Positions 8,274 through 16,180 of a stretch of 64,000 bases of DNA are shown here, piece by piece. The position numbers and the translations under genes were made by a program. The DNA comes from Microbacterium flavum (GTDB lineage Bacteria; Actinomycetota; Actinomycetes; Actinomycetales; Microbacteriaceae). The notes beneath the pieces are model-generated. The model saw nothing but the letters and a program-made list of their open reading frames with translations. It had not been told where the DNA came from and ran no database searches. Location: positions 1-64,000 of the forward strand of contig NZ_JAFLHG010000010.1 of the NCBI RefSeq assembly GCF_018717645.1, in the 5' to 3' direction. Positions within the stretch are counted from its first letter, which is position 1. Each line of letters begins with the position of its first letter.

Positions 8274-8705
8274 GTGCTTCGTGATTCCGTGACGGTGGTG
8301 GCGGACGTTGATGCCTCCGTCGAGGTTGTCTGGCGATTCCTGACGACTGCGCGAGGCGCATGGTGGCCTGAGATGCGTTTCGATGCCGCTGTCGGCTCTC
8401 CGCTTGTCGAAACCTGGATCGAGGAAGGCCGTCACGTAAGCGCGACGGGGAGCGTCACGCGATGCGACGAGCCGCACGTTCTCGGATTCAGTTGGACCGA
8501 GCAGGGCTGGGATCACCCTCTCGACGTTGTGATCGAGCTCGCCACGCACGGACAGACGACCTTGGTCACGCTCACCGAGTCAGGATTCTCCCGCGCTCGG
8601 ACCCCGTACTCGTTGCGTGCGGGACACGATGAGGGGTGGCGTTACCACTTGGCGCGATTGAAGCGTATGAGCGAGGGCGAAGCAGTCGACGTCGATGCTC
8701 AGTGA
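8274..8705 (+). CDS. SRPBCC/AHSA1-like domain protein
   Basis: A 143-residue protein starting at GTG 8274. It has the START-like pattern of the AHSA1 group: VxADVDASVEVVWRFLT near the N-terminus, a central strand-rich region with VLGFSWTEQGWDHP and TTLVTLTESGF, and a final helix with GWRYHLARLK. Such proteins bind small hydrophobic ligands in a cavity, and specific roles vary. It starts only 36 bp after the transposon and its last codons overlap an IS5-type remnant, so it is wedged between mobile sequences. No function can be assigned. Confidence 0.75.
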   Translation: MLRDSVTVVADVDASVEVVWRFLTTARGAWWPEMRFDAAVGSPLVETWIEEGRHVSATGSVTRCDEPHVLGFSWTEQGWDHPLDVVIELATHGQTTLVTLTESGFSRARTPYSLRAGHDEGWRYHLARLKRMSEGEAVDVDAQ

Positions 8706-8959
8706 TCGCTGCTGCTGAGCCAGTGGAGGGTTGCGGCGAGGCAGAGACCGGCGTGGTAGTTCCGGGCGAGCTTGTCTGACCGGGTGGCGATCCCGCGCCA
8801 TTGTTTGAGCTTGTTGAAGCACCGCTCGACGACGTTGCGTCCCTTATAGCGCTCGCGCTGCTGGTCGCCGAAGTCGATCGGGCGGCCGGGCTTCTTCCGG
8901 CGGTGCGCGATCTGGTCGTCACGTTCGGGGATCCCTTTCCGCGCACTGCCCGTTGAGGG
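8699..8959 (-). pseudogene. IS5-family transposase remnant (C-terminus)
   Basis: The minus strand reads GIPERDDQIAHRRKKPGRP, then RYKGRNVVERCFNKLKQW and IATRSDKLARNYHAG, ending LAATLHWLSSSDH. This is the conserved C-terminal block of IS5/IS427-type transposases, including the catalytic Glu in VVERCFNKLK. The N-terminal part, with the first two Asp, is absent. Its stop overlaps the SRPBCC gene by 7 bp. No paired inverted repeats were found. Confidence 0.75.
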
Positions 8960-9188
8960 GCCGTCAGCGGTCGCGAGATGACAGCTCGGTTATCGACCCG
9001 GGAGGGTGATGCCGCGACCGAACCAGAAGTTCACTACCCCATGGGGTCGATTCGTTTTGCGCCCACAATCGAGTCGACGGATGCAGGTCACGCGCTCATC
9101 AAATATGCCCGCGCCATGCGGCCCTGAGTGAACTTCTTGCGCGCTGCACGCTGTGGCTGGGTGACGGGTGCGTCGCTCTCGGGACGCG
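8960..9188. other. Intergenic gap, no gene recognised
   Basis: No convincing coding frame, RNA or repeat was seen between the IS5 remnant and the next gene. Confidence 0.4.
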
Positions 9189-10055
9189 TCACGTCGAGGT
9201 TGTGTCGCGTCTGACGACGCCAGTCGAGAACCACTGCACCAGAATCGACGCCAGTTGGACGTGACCCTGCGCTTCCAGTACGGACGGCGATGCGCCGCCA
9301 TGACGGTCGGCCTGAGCGACAATGAGCGTTTCCAACATGCCGACGAGCACTGCTTTATGGTCAGGGTGCCCATCGTCACGGTTCGGGAACGCCAGCGTCC
9401 ATCCAGTCTGATCTTTAATGGCTTGAGTGATCATGCCGAGCCGAACCTTCGTTGCTTTCGGACTGACCACAGGATGCGCCGCAGCCTCAACAGCTTTGAT
9501 GGCCTCAGACATGACCAGACTCGTGTTTGGTGAGAGCGCGTAGGCTTCGACCCAGCCCTTCCGAAGATGTTGGCCGGCGAGCACGGATGTGGACTGTGCG
9601 CTTGCTTCAGCGAGCTCTTCAATACCGTCGGTGGTGCGACGCCTTAAGCGGAACACCCCGTTCTGAAGCGCGATCTCGGCCGAGGAGGCAGCGTTGTCGA
9701 AGTGGCGTCTCAACGAGTCGACTTCGCTCGGCGCCCGGCCTAAATGATCGGTCGTGTAATAGGACAGGAAGTAATCGACCACGCGAGCGATGAACTGATC
9801 GCCCTTCTGCGTGATAGTGCTCAGCATGTCGTCCGCTTCGACGTATCGCTTCTGCAAGCGGAAGTCGATCTGGAGTGCGCTCTGGAGGTCGTGGACACGG
9901 CTCATATCGATATGGGCGTACGCGCCTGTTGGACGAAGCTGCATTCGTATCCATGCCAGAACCGGCGCACGAAGTGAGGCTGGTATCAACTCGCGGATAA
10001 GCGAGCGCTGCTCGTACTCGTTATCGTCTGCATCCCAGGGACGCCACACACTCAT
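9189..10055 (-). CDS. Hypothetical protein, 288 aa
   Basis: No family is recognised with confidence. The protein is soluble and mostly helical. It opens MSVWRPWDADDNEYEQ and has a middle region with VDYFLSYYTTDHLGRAPSEVDSL. The C-terminal part is helical and ends QLASILVQWFSTGVVRRD. The C-terminal pattern (a helix of AIKAVEAAAHPVV, a lysine-rich turn, then a final helix with LVxWF) loosely resembles abortive-infection C-terminal domains, which is only a suspicion. ATG 10055 is the natural start. It is a single gene on its strand beside mobile DNA. Confidence 0.55.
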   Translation of the reverse strand: MSVWRPWDADDNEYEQRSLIRELIPASLRAPVLAWIRMQLRPTGAYAHIDMSRVHDLQSALQIDFRLQKRYVEADDMLSTITQKGDQFIARVVDYFLSYYTTDHLGRAPSEVDSLRRHFDNAASSAEIALQNGVFRLRRRTTDGIEELAEASAQSTSVLAGQHLRKGWVEAYALSPNTSLVMSEAIKAVEAAAHPVVSPKATKVRLGMITQAIKDQTGWTLAFPNRDDGHPDHKAVLVGMLETLIVAQADRHGGASPSVLEAQGHVQLASILVQWFSTGVVRRDTTST

Positions 10056-10208
10056 GGCAAGAGCCTAGGGAGGCTGCACCGGGACGAGCGTGAGGCGCGC
10101 TCGCTCGCACAGGACCCACGCGAACCGTCTCCGTCGATTCGGGCTGACGACGAAGGAGTCGATGCGACGCAGCCGACAGTGCGCGACCTGGTCCGCGAGC
10201 GACCGTAC

Positions 10209-10223
10209 GCCGGTCCCTCAGCG
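10209..10223. repeat. 15-base interspersed repeat, copy 1
   Basis: GCCGGTCCCTCAGCG. Near-identical copies lie at 10588 and 10977, 379 and 389 bp apart. It resembles half of the GGTCCCTGAG-type palindromes I recall as common in Micrococcales, from memory. Confidence 0.5.
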
Positions 10224-10290
10224 CTCGGCCCTCGACTTGGAAGCAACGCTCACACGATCTCGGCGCTCGAGGGTGTAGCAAGATGATCGT

Positions 10291-10587
10291 GTGAGTCCGC
10301 GACAGGAGTTGTTGAAGACCAGGATCGCTGAGGTCGTGCGACTCCTCAACGAGCTCGACCCGTACGGTCTCGACCCTGGTGGCGAGGGAGGAGCCCCAGC
10401 GGATGAGTACGAGCTCGAGGGACGGCCGATGGCGAGTCTCCTTCTCCGAAATGGCGGCATCTCCGCCGATCAGGTCGACGACATCTGGACCAAGTGGTTC
10501 GAGGAACCACTCAGTTCGGTGGTAGGCGAAGAGCGCATCGCTGAGTTCGTTCTCCAGCTCCAGCGACTCATCGCTCCACCGTCATAA
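10291..10587 (+). CDS. Small protein resembling DUF1871
   Basis: A 98-residue acidic protein from GTG 10291. The pattern VVRLLNELDPYGL, then a proline/glycine-rich stretch with DEYELEG, then a helix ending IAEFVLQLQRLI resembles the DUF1871 family (LLNEWDPIGL...DEYD), whose role is unknown and which sometimes sits near immunity genes. A repeat unit begins immediately after the TAA stop. No ribosome-binding site is obvious. Confidence 0.55.
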   Translation: MSPRQELLKTRIAEVVRLLNELDPYGLDPGGEGGAPADEYELEGRPMASLLLRNGGISADQVDDIWTKWFEEPLSSVVGEERIAEFVLQLQRLIAPPS

Positions 10588-10602
10588 GCCGGTCCTTCAG
10601 CG
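10588..10602. repeat. 15-base interspersed repeat, copy 2
   Basis: GCCGGTCCTTCAGCG, one mismatch to copy 1, directly abutting the stop codon of the preceding gene. Confidence 0.5.
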
Positions 10603-10652
10603 AACGGCTTGACGGGCTGGCGCCGTCCGTGGCGCCCCATTAGGGTCACATC

Positions 10653-10958
10653 ATGGGCCGCCCAATTCTCCGAACCACGGTGATCGCGGTTGTCGTGTTC
10701 GGCTTCCTGTTGCTGTGGGCGTCGGTCGCGTTCAACTGGCCGGCCGCGCAGTGGATCGTGCTGATCGGGTATGTGTTGCTCGCGATCCTCATCACTATTG
10801 GGTTCATCCGCCGGAGGCGGCGGCCGCGCCATGCTGCTTCCGAGCTTTCGGCATCCGACGCATACTCGGATATCCAACTCGGGCGAAGCCCGATCACGCA
10901 CTATCCGCGCGATGAAGCCAGCACCTCCCAGATCGGCGATCCTCCAGGAGATCGCTAG
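10653..10958 (+). CDS. Small two-helix membrane protein
   Basis: A 101-residue protein with two hydrophobic segments, about residues 8-26 (VIAVVVFGFLLLWASVAF) and 31-51. An arginine-rich stretch (IRRRRRPRH) follows, then a polar tail with no recognisable motif. By the positive-inside rule the tail should be cytoplasmic. No known family is recognised. It lies between copies 2 and 3 of the 15-base repeat. Confidence 0.5.
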   Translation: MGRPILRTTVIAVVVFGFLLLWASVAFNWPAAQWIVLIGYVLLAILITIGFIRRRRRPRHAASELSASDAYSDIQLGRSPITHYPRDEASTSQIGDPPGDR

Positions 10959-10976
10959 TCACCCGAGCGCGCAGTA

Positions 10977-10991
10977 GCCGGTCCCTCAGGG
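10977..10991. repeat. 15-base interspersed repeat, copy 3
   Basis: GCCGGTCCCTCAGGG, matching copy 1 at the first 13 bases. Confidence 0.45.
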
Positions 10992-11094
10992 CAGCAATTG
11001 AGGAGAGTCCACGAACCACGCCGATACGCCCTCCCAGGCGCACGTATAGTCCGCTCGCAAGCTCTCTCGATGACCGCCCGCTAATCGAGCGGCT

Positions 11095-13836
11095 TTATCT
11101 CCCCATCCCCCGCCCCGCGCTCGGCCCTCCAACTATCGGCCCGGCAGCCGGCTGTACCGTCTGCTCCCTCGCTGCACGTCGCAACTCGGCCGCCGCGGCG
11201 CGCACCGCATCCTGCATCGTCAACTCGGGAGTCCCACGCTGCATCGAGTCAGCGAGGCAGTCGCGGGCCTCGGCATCGGTCCGCGCAACGACGATCGCGG
11301 CGTTATGCACCCGCCCGCGGGTCAGCCCGACGTAGAGCCCCGCGGCATCCACACCGGGACCTACCACCGACGCATCGGCCGTGTCACCCTGCACGCCATG
11401 CACGGTGGACGCGTAAGCGAGCTGCAGGTGCTCGCGCGCGTAGTCGGCCGACACACGCGCCAGCTCGCCACTGTCGCCCACCGACACGAGGTCGACGGAC
11501 TCGTCGCGGATCTCGCGCACAATCCACTGTGCACGGTTCTCAACGCCGGTGCGCCGGTCGTTGCGGCGGGTCTGAACGGTGTCGCCCACGAGGAGGCGCT
11601 GCTCCCCCATTCCCCACGCAACCATGCCGGAGTCGAGTTCGCCTTCCTCAATGCGCCGCTGCTGGATGGCGTCGTTGATGGCATCCGCTTCGGCATTCGT
11701 GCCGGACACGAGCGTCACTCGCTTGCCGCGCGCATGCCACTCGAAGTAGGCCCCGATCATCTGGTCGCGTGCTGCGTCGAGATGATCGACCCGGTCGACG
11801 TGACCACGCTCCGCGAGCTCGCGCGCCACCGATATCGCCTGCTCGCGCTCGCCCGCGTTCCGCAGCCGTAGCGTGAGCGCCGCGTAGTCAGGGTCGCGGA
11901 ACCGATGCACCGTGTCGAGCTCGACGGCGGCGTTCGCGTGCCGGATCGCGGACCCCATCGCGCCCGCGTGCCCGACCGGAAACGCCTGATGCGTGTCCCC
12001 CACGAATGCCAAGCCGACACCGTACTCGATCGCGAGCTCGACGAGGACGTTCGCCGCCTGCAGGTCGACCATGCCGGCCTCGTCGACGACGATCCGATCG
12101 CGTGGGCGCAGCTGGTACCGGGTCGGGCCGCCGTACACGGCGCCCGTCGCGACGTCGACGTCCCCTGGGCGAAGCCGCGTCCAGACCATCGCGCCCGCCT
12201 CATCGCGGCCCCATCGATAGCCATGGTCCAGGAGAAGTGCGTGAAGGCTGGATGCCGCGGCCCCGACCTCACGAGACGCTACCGACGCCGCCTTGCGCGT
12301 GGGGGCAACGACGAGCATCCGCCGGCGCTGCCCCGCGAGCGCGGCGAATGTGACCCGGAGCATTGTCGTCTTGCCTGTGCCGGCGGGGCCTGTCACCGTT
12401 ACGAGACCGTCGGTGCCGGCGATGGCGCACGCCGCGGCGGCTTGCGAGGCATCCAGAGCCGAAACATGTTCGTCGTGCGCGAGCTGGTGCAACTCGTGCG
12501 GCAGCAGCGAGCGCCCCGGTTGGGCGATCACGTCCAGACGGCCAGCGAGGCGCACTTTGGCGCGCACGGTCGCGGTAGCCATGAAGGCCTTCACGTGCGC
12601 GGGTGGAGCATCGGCGATGACGCGGTGGACGGCACGGGTGGCGCGCTCAGTGACCTCGGCGATGACTCCGTCGAGCCGGTCACGCGCGGCCACAACGCCC
12701 GTGCGCGAGAGTGCGCGGACCGCGCCCGCGCGGAGGTCGAACACGCTGAACCTCCCACCGCTCGAGGTGGACCGTTGGTCCGCGTCGACAACGGCCTGCG
12801 CAGCGAGCAGATCGAGCTCGACGGCATCCAAGCCGCTGGCAGCGAGGGGAACGGCCGCGCGCGGCGCGATCAGATTCGGATCGACCGCCGCGATCTCGTC
12901 GCGGACGGTCGCCTCCCACGACTCCTCATCGATGTCGGCGGGTTTGTTCGGACGCGCCACCGCCCAGGCGCGGCGGTCGATCTGCTGCAGGGTCTCGATG
13001 CTCGGCGCCGATCCTCCGTGCTCGCCAGACCATTCCGCGATCAGGCGCGCACGGTTGGACTCGATCTGCGCCGATCGACGCGACAGTGGACGCACCGCGC
13101 CGGCGAGTTCGGCGATCTCGCCCGCATCGTTGAGTGTGTACCCGTGGCGCGCGAGCGCAGCCCTCCATGCCGGGTCGGTGCGGGCGGCGAGTTCGCCTTC
13201 GGCGTTGATGACGGTGTGCAGCTTCATCGCGACACGCGAGTCGAGGTTCGACCACTTGCCGTCCGCGCCGAGGACCTTGATGTTCAACCACAGGTGGCGG
13301 TGGATGTGCGGGTCGAGCGCGCGTGAGCGGCGGTGCCGCAACTCGACCACTTCGATGCGCATCACGTCTTCCCGAAAGACGCCGTTGTGTCCGCGGCGGG
13401 CGTTGAGCTCGGACTGCCAGGTCAGCAGGATGCGGTCGCGGAGGCGATCCTGCAGCGCTTCGAACTCGGTCGCGAGCTCGGGGTGCAGGAGTGCCGCGAT
13501 GCTGTAGGTCTTGGGATGGTTGATCGTCCCGTCGAGGAGCAGGTCGGCGTCGGGGCTCCGCCGCTGGCGGCCGCGCTCCTCCCCCGTGATCGGGTCGTGT
13601 CCGATGATCCAGACACGTAGCCCGCCGGCGGTGAGCTGATCGCTCCCGATCCGGCCGCTCGCGACGATGAACCGGGTGACGGTCGATTCGGATGCCTCGG
13701 CGTACGCCTCCAGTGCCTCTACGCCCGTCGCCTGCGCTCGGTGTGCGTCGCAGGTTCCCTCGAGTGCGTAGGCGATCGCCTGTCGGACGCCGCGCGAATC
13801 GACGCCCCGCTTCCACCGCTCCAGTCCCCCGCGCAT
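11095..13836 (-). CDS. MobF-type relaxase-helicase (TrwC/TraA-like)
   Basis: This conjugative relaxase would nick its own oriT and unwind the strand for transfer. From ATG 13836 it has 913 residues. The N-terminal TrwC-like domain has Tyr23 (in IAYALEG) as candidate nucleophile and the metal-binding triad in DPHIHRHLWLNIK (about 177-181). The C-terminal half is an SF1 helicase, with Walker A TGPAGTGKTTML, Walker B IVVDEAGMVD and the late motif TVHGVQGDTADASVV. The frame is open to TTG 13905, but ATG 13836 puts the tyrosine at the usual distance. No type IV secretion genes are in the window, so the element is probably mobilizable rather than self-transmissible. Confidence 0.85.
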   Translation of the reverse strand: MRGGLERWKRGVDSRGVRQAIAYALEGTCDAHRAQATGVEALEAYAEASESTVTRFIVASGRIGSDQLTAGGLRVWIIGHDPITGEERGRQRRSPDADLLLDGTINHPKTYSIAALLHPELATEFEALQDRLRDRILLTWQSELNARRGHNGVFREDVMRIEVVELRHRRSRALDPHIHRHLWLNIKVLGADGKWSNLDSRVAMKLHTVINAEGELAARTDPAWRAALARHGYTLNDAGEIAELAGAVRPLSRRSAQIESNRARLIAEWSGEHGGSAPSIETLQQIDRRAWAVARPNKPADIDEESWEATVRDEIAAVDPNLIAPRAAVPLAASGLDAVELDLLAAQAVVDADQRSTSSGGRFSVFDLRAGAVRALSRTGVVAARDRLDGVIAEVTERATRAVHRVIADAPPAHVKAFMATATVRAKVRLAGRLDVIAQPGRSLLPHELHQLAHDEHVSALDASQAAAACAIAGTDGLVTVTGPAGTGKTTMLRVTFAALAGQRRRMLVVAPTRKAASVASREVGAAASSLHALLLDHGYRWGRDEAGAMVWTRLRPGDVDVATGAVYGGPTRYQLRPRDRIVVDEAGMVDLQAANVLVELAIEYGVGLAFVGDTHQAFPVGHAGAMGSAIRHANAAVELDTVHRFRDPDYAALTLRLRNAGEREQAISVARELAERGHVDRVDHLDAARDQMIGAYFEWHARGKRVTLVSGTNAEADAINDAIQQRRIEEGELDSGMVAWGMGEQRLLVGDTVQTRRNDRRTGVENRAQWIVREIRDESVDLVSVGDSGELARVSADYAREHLQLAYASTVHGVQGDTADASVVGPGVDAAGLYVGLTRGRVHNAAIVVARTDAEARDCLADSMQRGTPELTMQDAVRAAAAELRRAAREQTVQPAAGPIVGGPSAGRGMGR

Positions 13837-14014
13837 GACGCCAGGGTAAGCTCGTGATTTGCGACTTATCCAGGTATTTTTCGGGAATGCAGGCAAGTGG
13901 AGCAACGTGCCTCTAGATGAGGCCGGCCATCACGGATGCCTGCGTGCATCGTATTGTTTACATCGCTGCGATTCTCCGTGGCGACTCCGTCAACGGCCGG
14001 TCTAGCGTGGGTCG

Positions 14015-16180
14015 CTATGCCGTCGTCGATGGTGCGGGATGCTCAGGCGTTGTGGCTCCGTCTTCGGTCCCGGAGGCAAGCAACACATCTCGTAGCTCCG
14101 TGAGCATTGGGCCGTTCTCTCCGACGCGCCAGAAGTACCAAGCGTTTCCTCCTCCGCCTCGAATTACGCGTGCCGCCTTGGCTGGGGATTCGTAGGTGAC
14201 GCCGTCGTGCAGCACACGAGCGCCAGCGAGCACGGTCGCACGCGCGTCGGGCCATCGGTGATCGGTGGAAACAAGTTCCGCGCCCACCTGCAGAAGGCCG
14301 GCGTCGATTAGCCCCGAGTACTTGGCTGTGGCTTTAGACACTCGTACAGTTCGATCAACGACCTTGCCTTCGTGCCCCGCAGGCGCCGGCCAGGTCTGCA
14401 GCAGCAGGGACACCATATGTTCGGTTCGTGCGTCGATGCGATGCTCATCCCAGCCTGAACTGTTTTCGTCGACGAGAGCACGATTCATCAGCATCGCCTC
14501 GTGCTTGCGCAGCGCGTCACGCTTGCCATCAGCACCGAGCCACGCCGCGTTCGAAACCGCAGCGTTGAGCGAACCGGTGAGAAGCGTCAGGTTGCCGAGC
14601 CGCTGGACATGATCGTCGCGCTCTGCCGCCTCGACTGGGCCATCGACGGGCCAGTGCGCGCGCCAGGATTGCGGCAATACGTGTTCGATCTGCTGCGTCA
14701 CTCTGGGCACTCGCACGCCGGTCTTCGACAAGCCGCCCCCGGCGTAGCCACGGTAGGCATCCTCGATCGCCTGAAGGAACAGCCGTGCCATCGGCCGCGA
14801 ATAGCGCCAGTAGAACGCTGCAGTGCGCAGTGCCGCTCGCACCTCGGCATCTCCGGGCCAATACGTGCTCGCGACTTGTTGACCAGTTAGGAACGACGAC
14901 GCGACTTGGATGAGGTCGGCTTCGTCCACGCCCCGGCATCGTGCGATCAGCTCGCTCATCACGCGATTCAGGTCACTGCTTGTCAGACGCAGCAAGCGTC
15001 GACGGATGATCACCGACTCGACCATCGCCACAACGGCGTCCGCCGTGGCCACAGAGTACGTACTTCCCGGTTCGCGCAGCCAGATCACGACCGGTTTGGT
15101 GATCTCGACCTGCGCAACGGCCATCCGGGCGAAATGGAGCTCGACCCGAGACAGATCGGCGTGTGCGTCGGACGCCCGCGACGTCAAGCTCTCGTAGTCG
15201 GCTGCCTGCGCGGCGATCTCGCCGAGTAGCTCGATCATCGTCGCGCTCGACTCGTGCTCGACGAAGAACTTGAAGCGCGCGAATGTCGATCGCGGGCTGA
15301 TCTCCTTTCCCACACGCGAGACGAGCCATTGGCTGAGGAAGACGGCGCTGCGGGTCGTGCTGTACCGACCGACGCTGATTTCCGTTTCCCAGAACTTTGT
15401 CTCAAACGGCCACGACTCACGGTAGACCCGATGCTCGTCTTCCCCCTCGAGCTTCAGTCGTTGGAAGACGAAGTTCTTGATGAGGTCGGCTGCGGTGAGC
15501 GGCGTTCCACGCGCGTTCAGAGTTTCGAAGATCTCCTGCGAATCCTCTTCGGCCGTCAGTTGGATGACGACGAGTTGCAGCGCATTCTGCAGTGCAACCG
15601 TGAGTGCCTGAGCGCGCCCTGTGGATGCCTCGTCCTGACCCAGCCACGGGCCGATCTGGCGTGAGAAGTACTCATGTGCACGAACGATGAGCGAGTCGCC
15701 GTGCTTCAGGCTGGCGTAGTCGATAGGCGGCACAGCCTGCATGACCTCGTCAAACGCCGCTCGATCACGATTGCTGTGGCGAAGTTTCAGTCCCGTCTCG
15801 GCGCCGACGAACATCGCGCCATTGTGGGTTAAGAATTGGAGTTGCGCCGACATATCGCCAAGGCCCCGGGCCGTCATCTCCGCCGCTGTGGCATCGACGA
15901 GCAGCTGCAACGTAGTAAGCCGTTGCTGACCGTCGACGATGAGAAACTCCTGCACGCCGACGGGTCGCGCCTCGGCTTGCTGCGTGACGACCGCCCCGAG
16001 GAAGTGGGTCGCGTTCGATCCGGGATTGTCAAGTCGGTGCTCCGCAATGCGCCGCACATCAGCCCAAAGAGGAGCCCATTGCTCCTCCTCACTCCAGACA
16101 TAGGGCCGCTGGTAAATCGGCACGGTCAGATGCTGGGGCATGTTGAAGAGGCCCTGCGGCGTGGTGACATCTGTCTTCAT
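14015..16180 (-). CDS. GmrSD-type DUF262/DUF1524 protein with C-terminal RAMA/DUF4357-like domain
   Basis: A 721-residue protein, last gene of the five-gene minus-strand operon. The N-terminal DUF262 domain has VPIYQRPYVWS and IVDGQQRLTTL, the ParB/Srx-like NTP-binding motifs of GmrS and SspE. The DUF1524 HNH nuclease follows with QIEHVLPQSW and RLGNLTLL. The last ~75 residues read GAELVSTDHRW, a central VTYESPAKAARVI and NAWYFWRV. This fits the RAMA/DUF4357 pattern proposed to recognise modified DNA. Its ATG overlaps the stop of the upstream Res gene by 4 bp (ATGA). It is probably an effector or sensor nuclease working with the neighbouring methyltransferase. Confidence 0.82.
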   Translation of the reverse strand: MKTDVTTPQGLFNMPQHLTVPIYQRPYVWSEEEQWAPLWADVRRIAEHRLDNPGSNATHFLGAVVTQQAEARPVGVQEFLIVDGQQRLTTLQLLVDATAAEMTARGLGDMSAQLQFLTHNGAMFVGAETGLKLRHSNRDRAAFDEVMQAVPPIDYASLKHGDSLIVRAHEYFSRQIGPWLGQDEASTGRAQALTVALQNALQLVVIQLTAEEDSQEIFETLNARGTPLTAADLIKNFVFQRLKLEGEDEHRVYRESWPFETKFWETEISVGRYSTTRSAVFLSQWLVSRVGKEISPRSTFARFKFFVEHESSATMIELLGEIAAQAADYESLTSRASDAHADLSRVELHFARMAVAQVEITKPVVIWLREPGSTYSVATADAVVAMVESVIIRRRLLRLTSSDLNRVMSELIARCRGVDEADLIQVASSFLTGQQVASTYWPGDAEVRAALRTAAFYWRYSRPMARLFLQAIEDAYRGYAGGGLSKTGVRVPRVTQQIEHVLPQSWRAHWPVDGPVEAAERDDHVQRLGNLTLLTGSLNAAVSNAAWLGADGKRDALRKHEAMLMNRALVDENSSGWDEHRIDARTEHMVSLLLQTWPAPAGHEGKVVDRTVRVSKATAKYSGLIDAGLLQVGAELVSTDHRWPDARATVLAGARVLHDGVTYESPAKAARVIRGGGGNAWYFWRVGENGPMLTELRDVLLASGTEDGATTPEHPAPSTTA

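Noticed and set aside
11905..13326. 473-codon plus-strand open frame
   Set aside because: Antisense to the MobF relaxase, which has clear catalytic motifs in the other strand.
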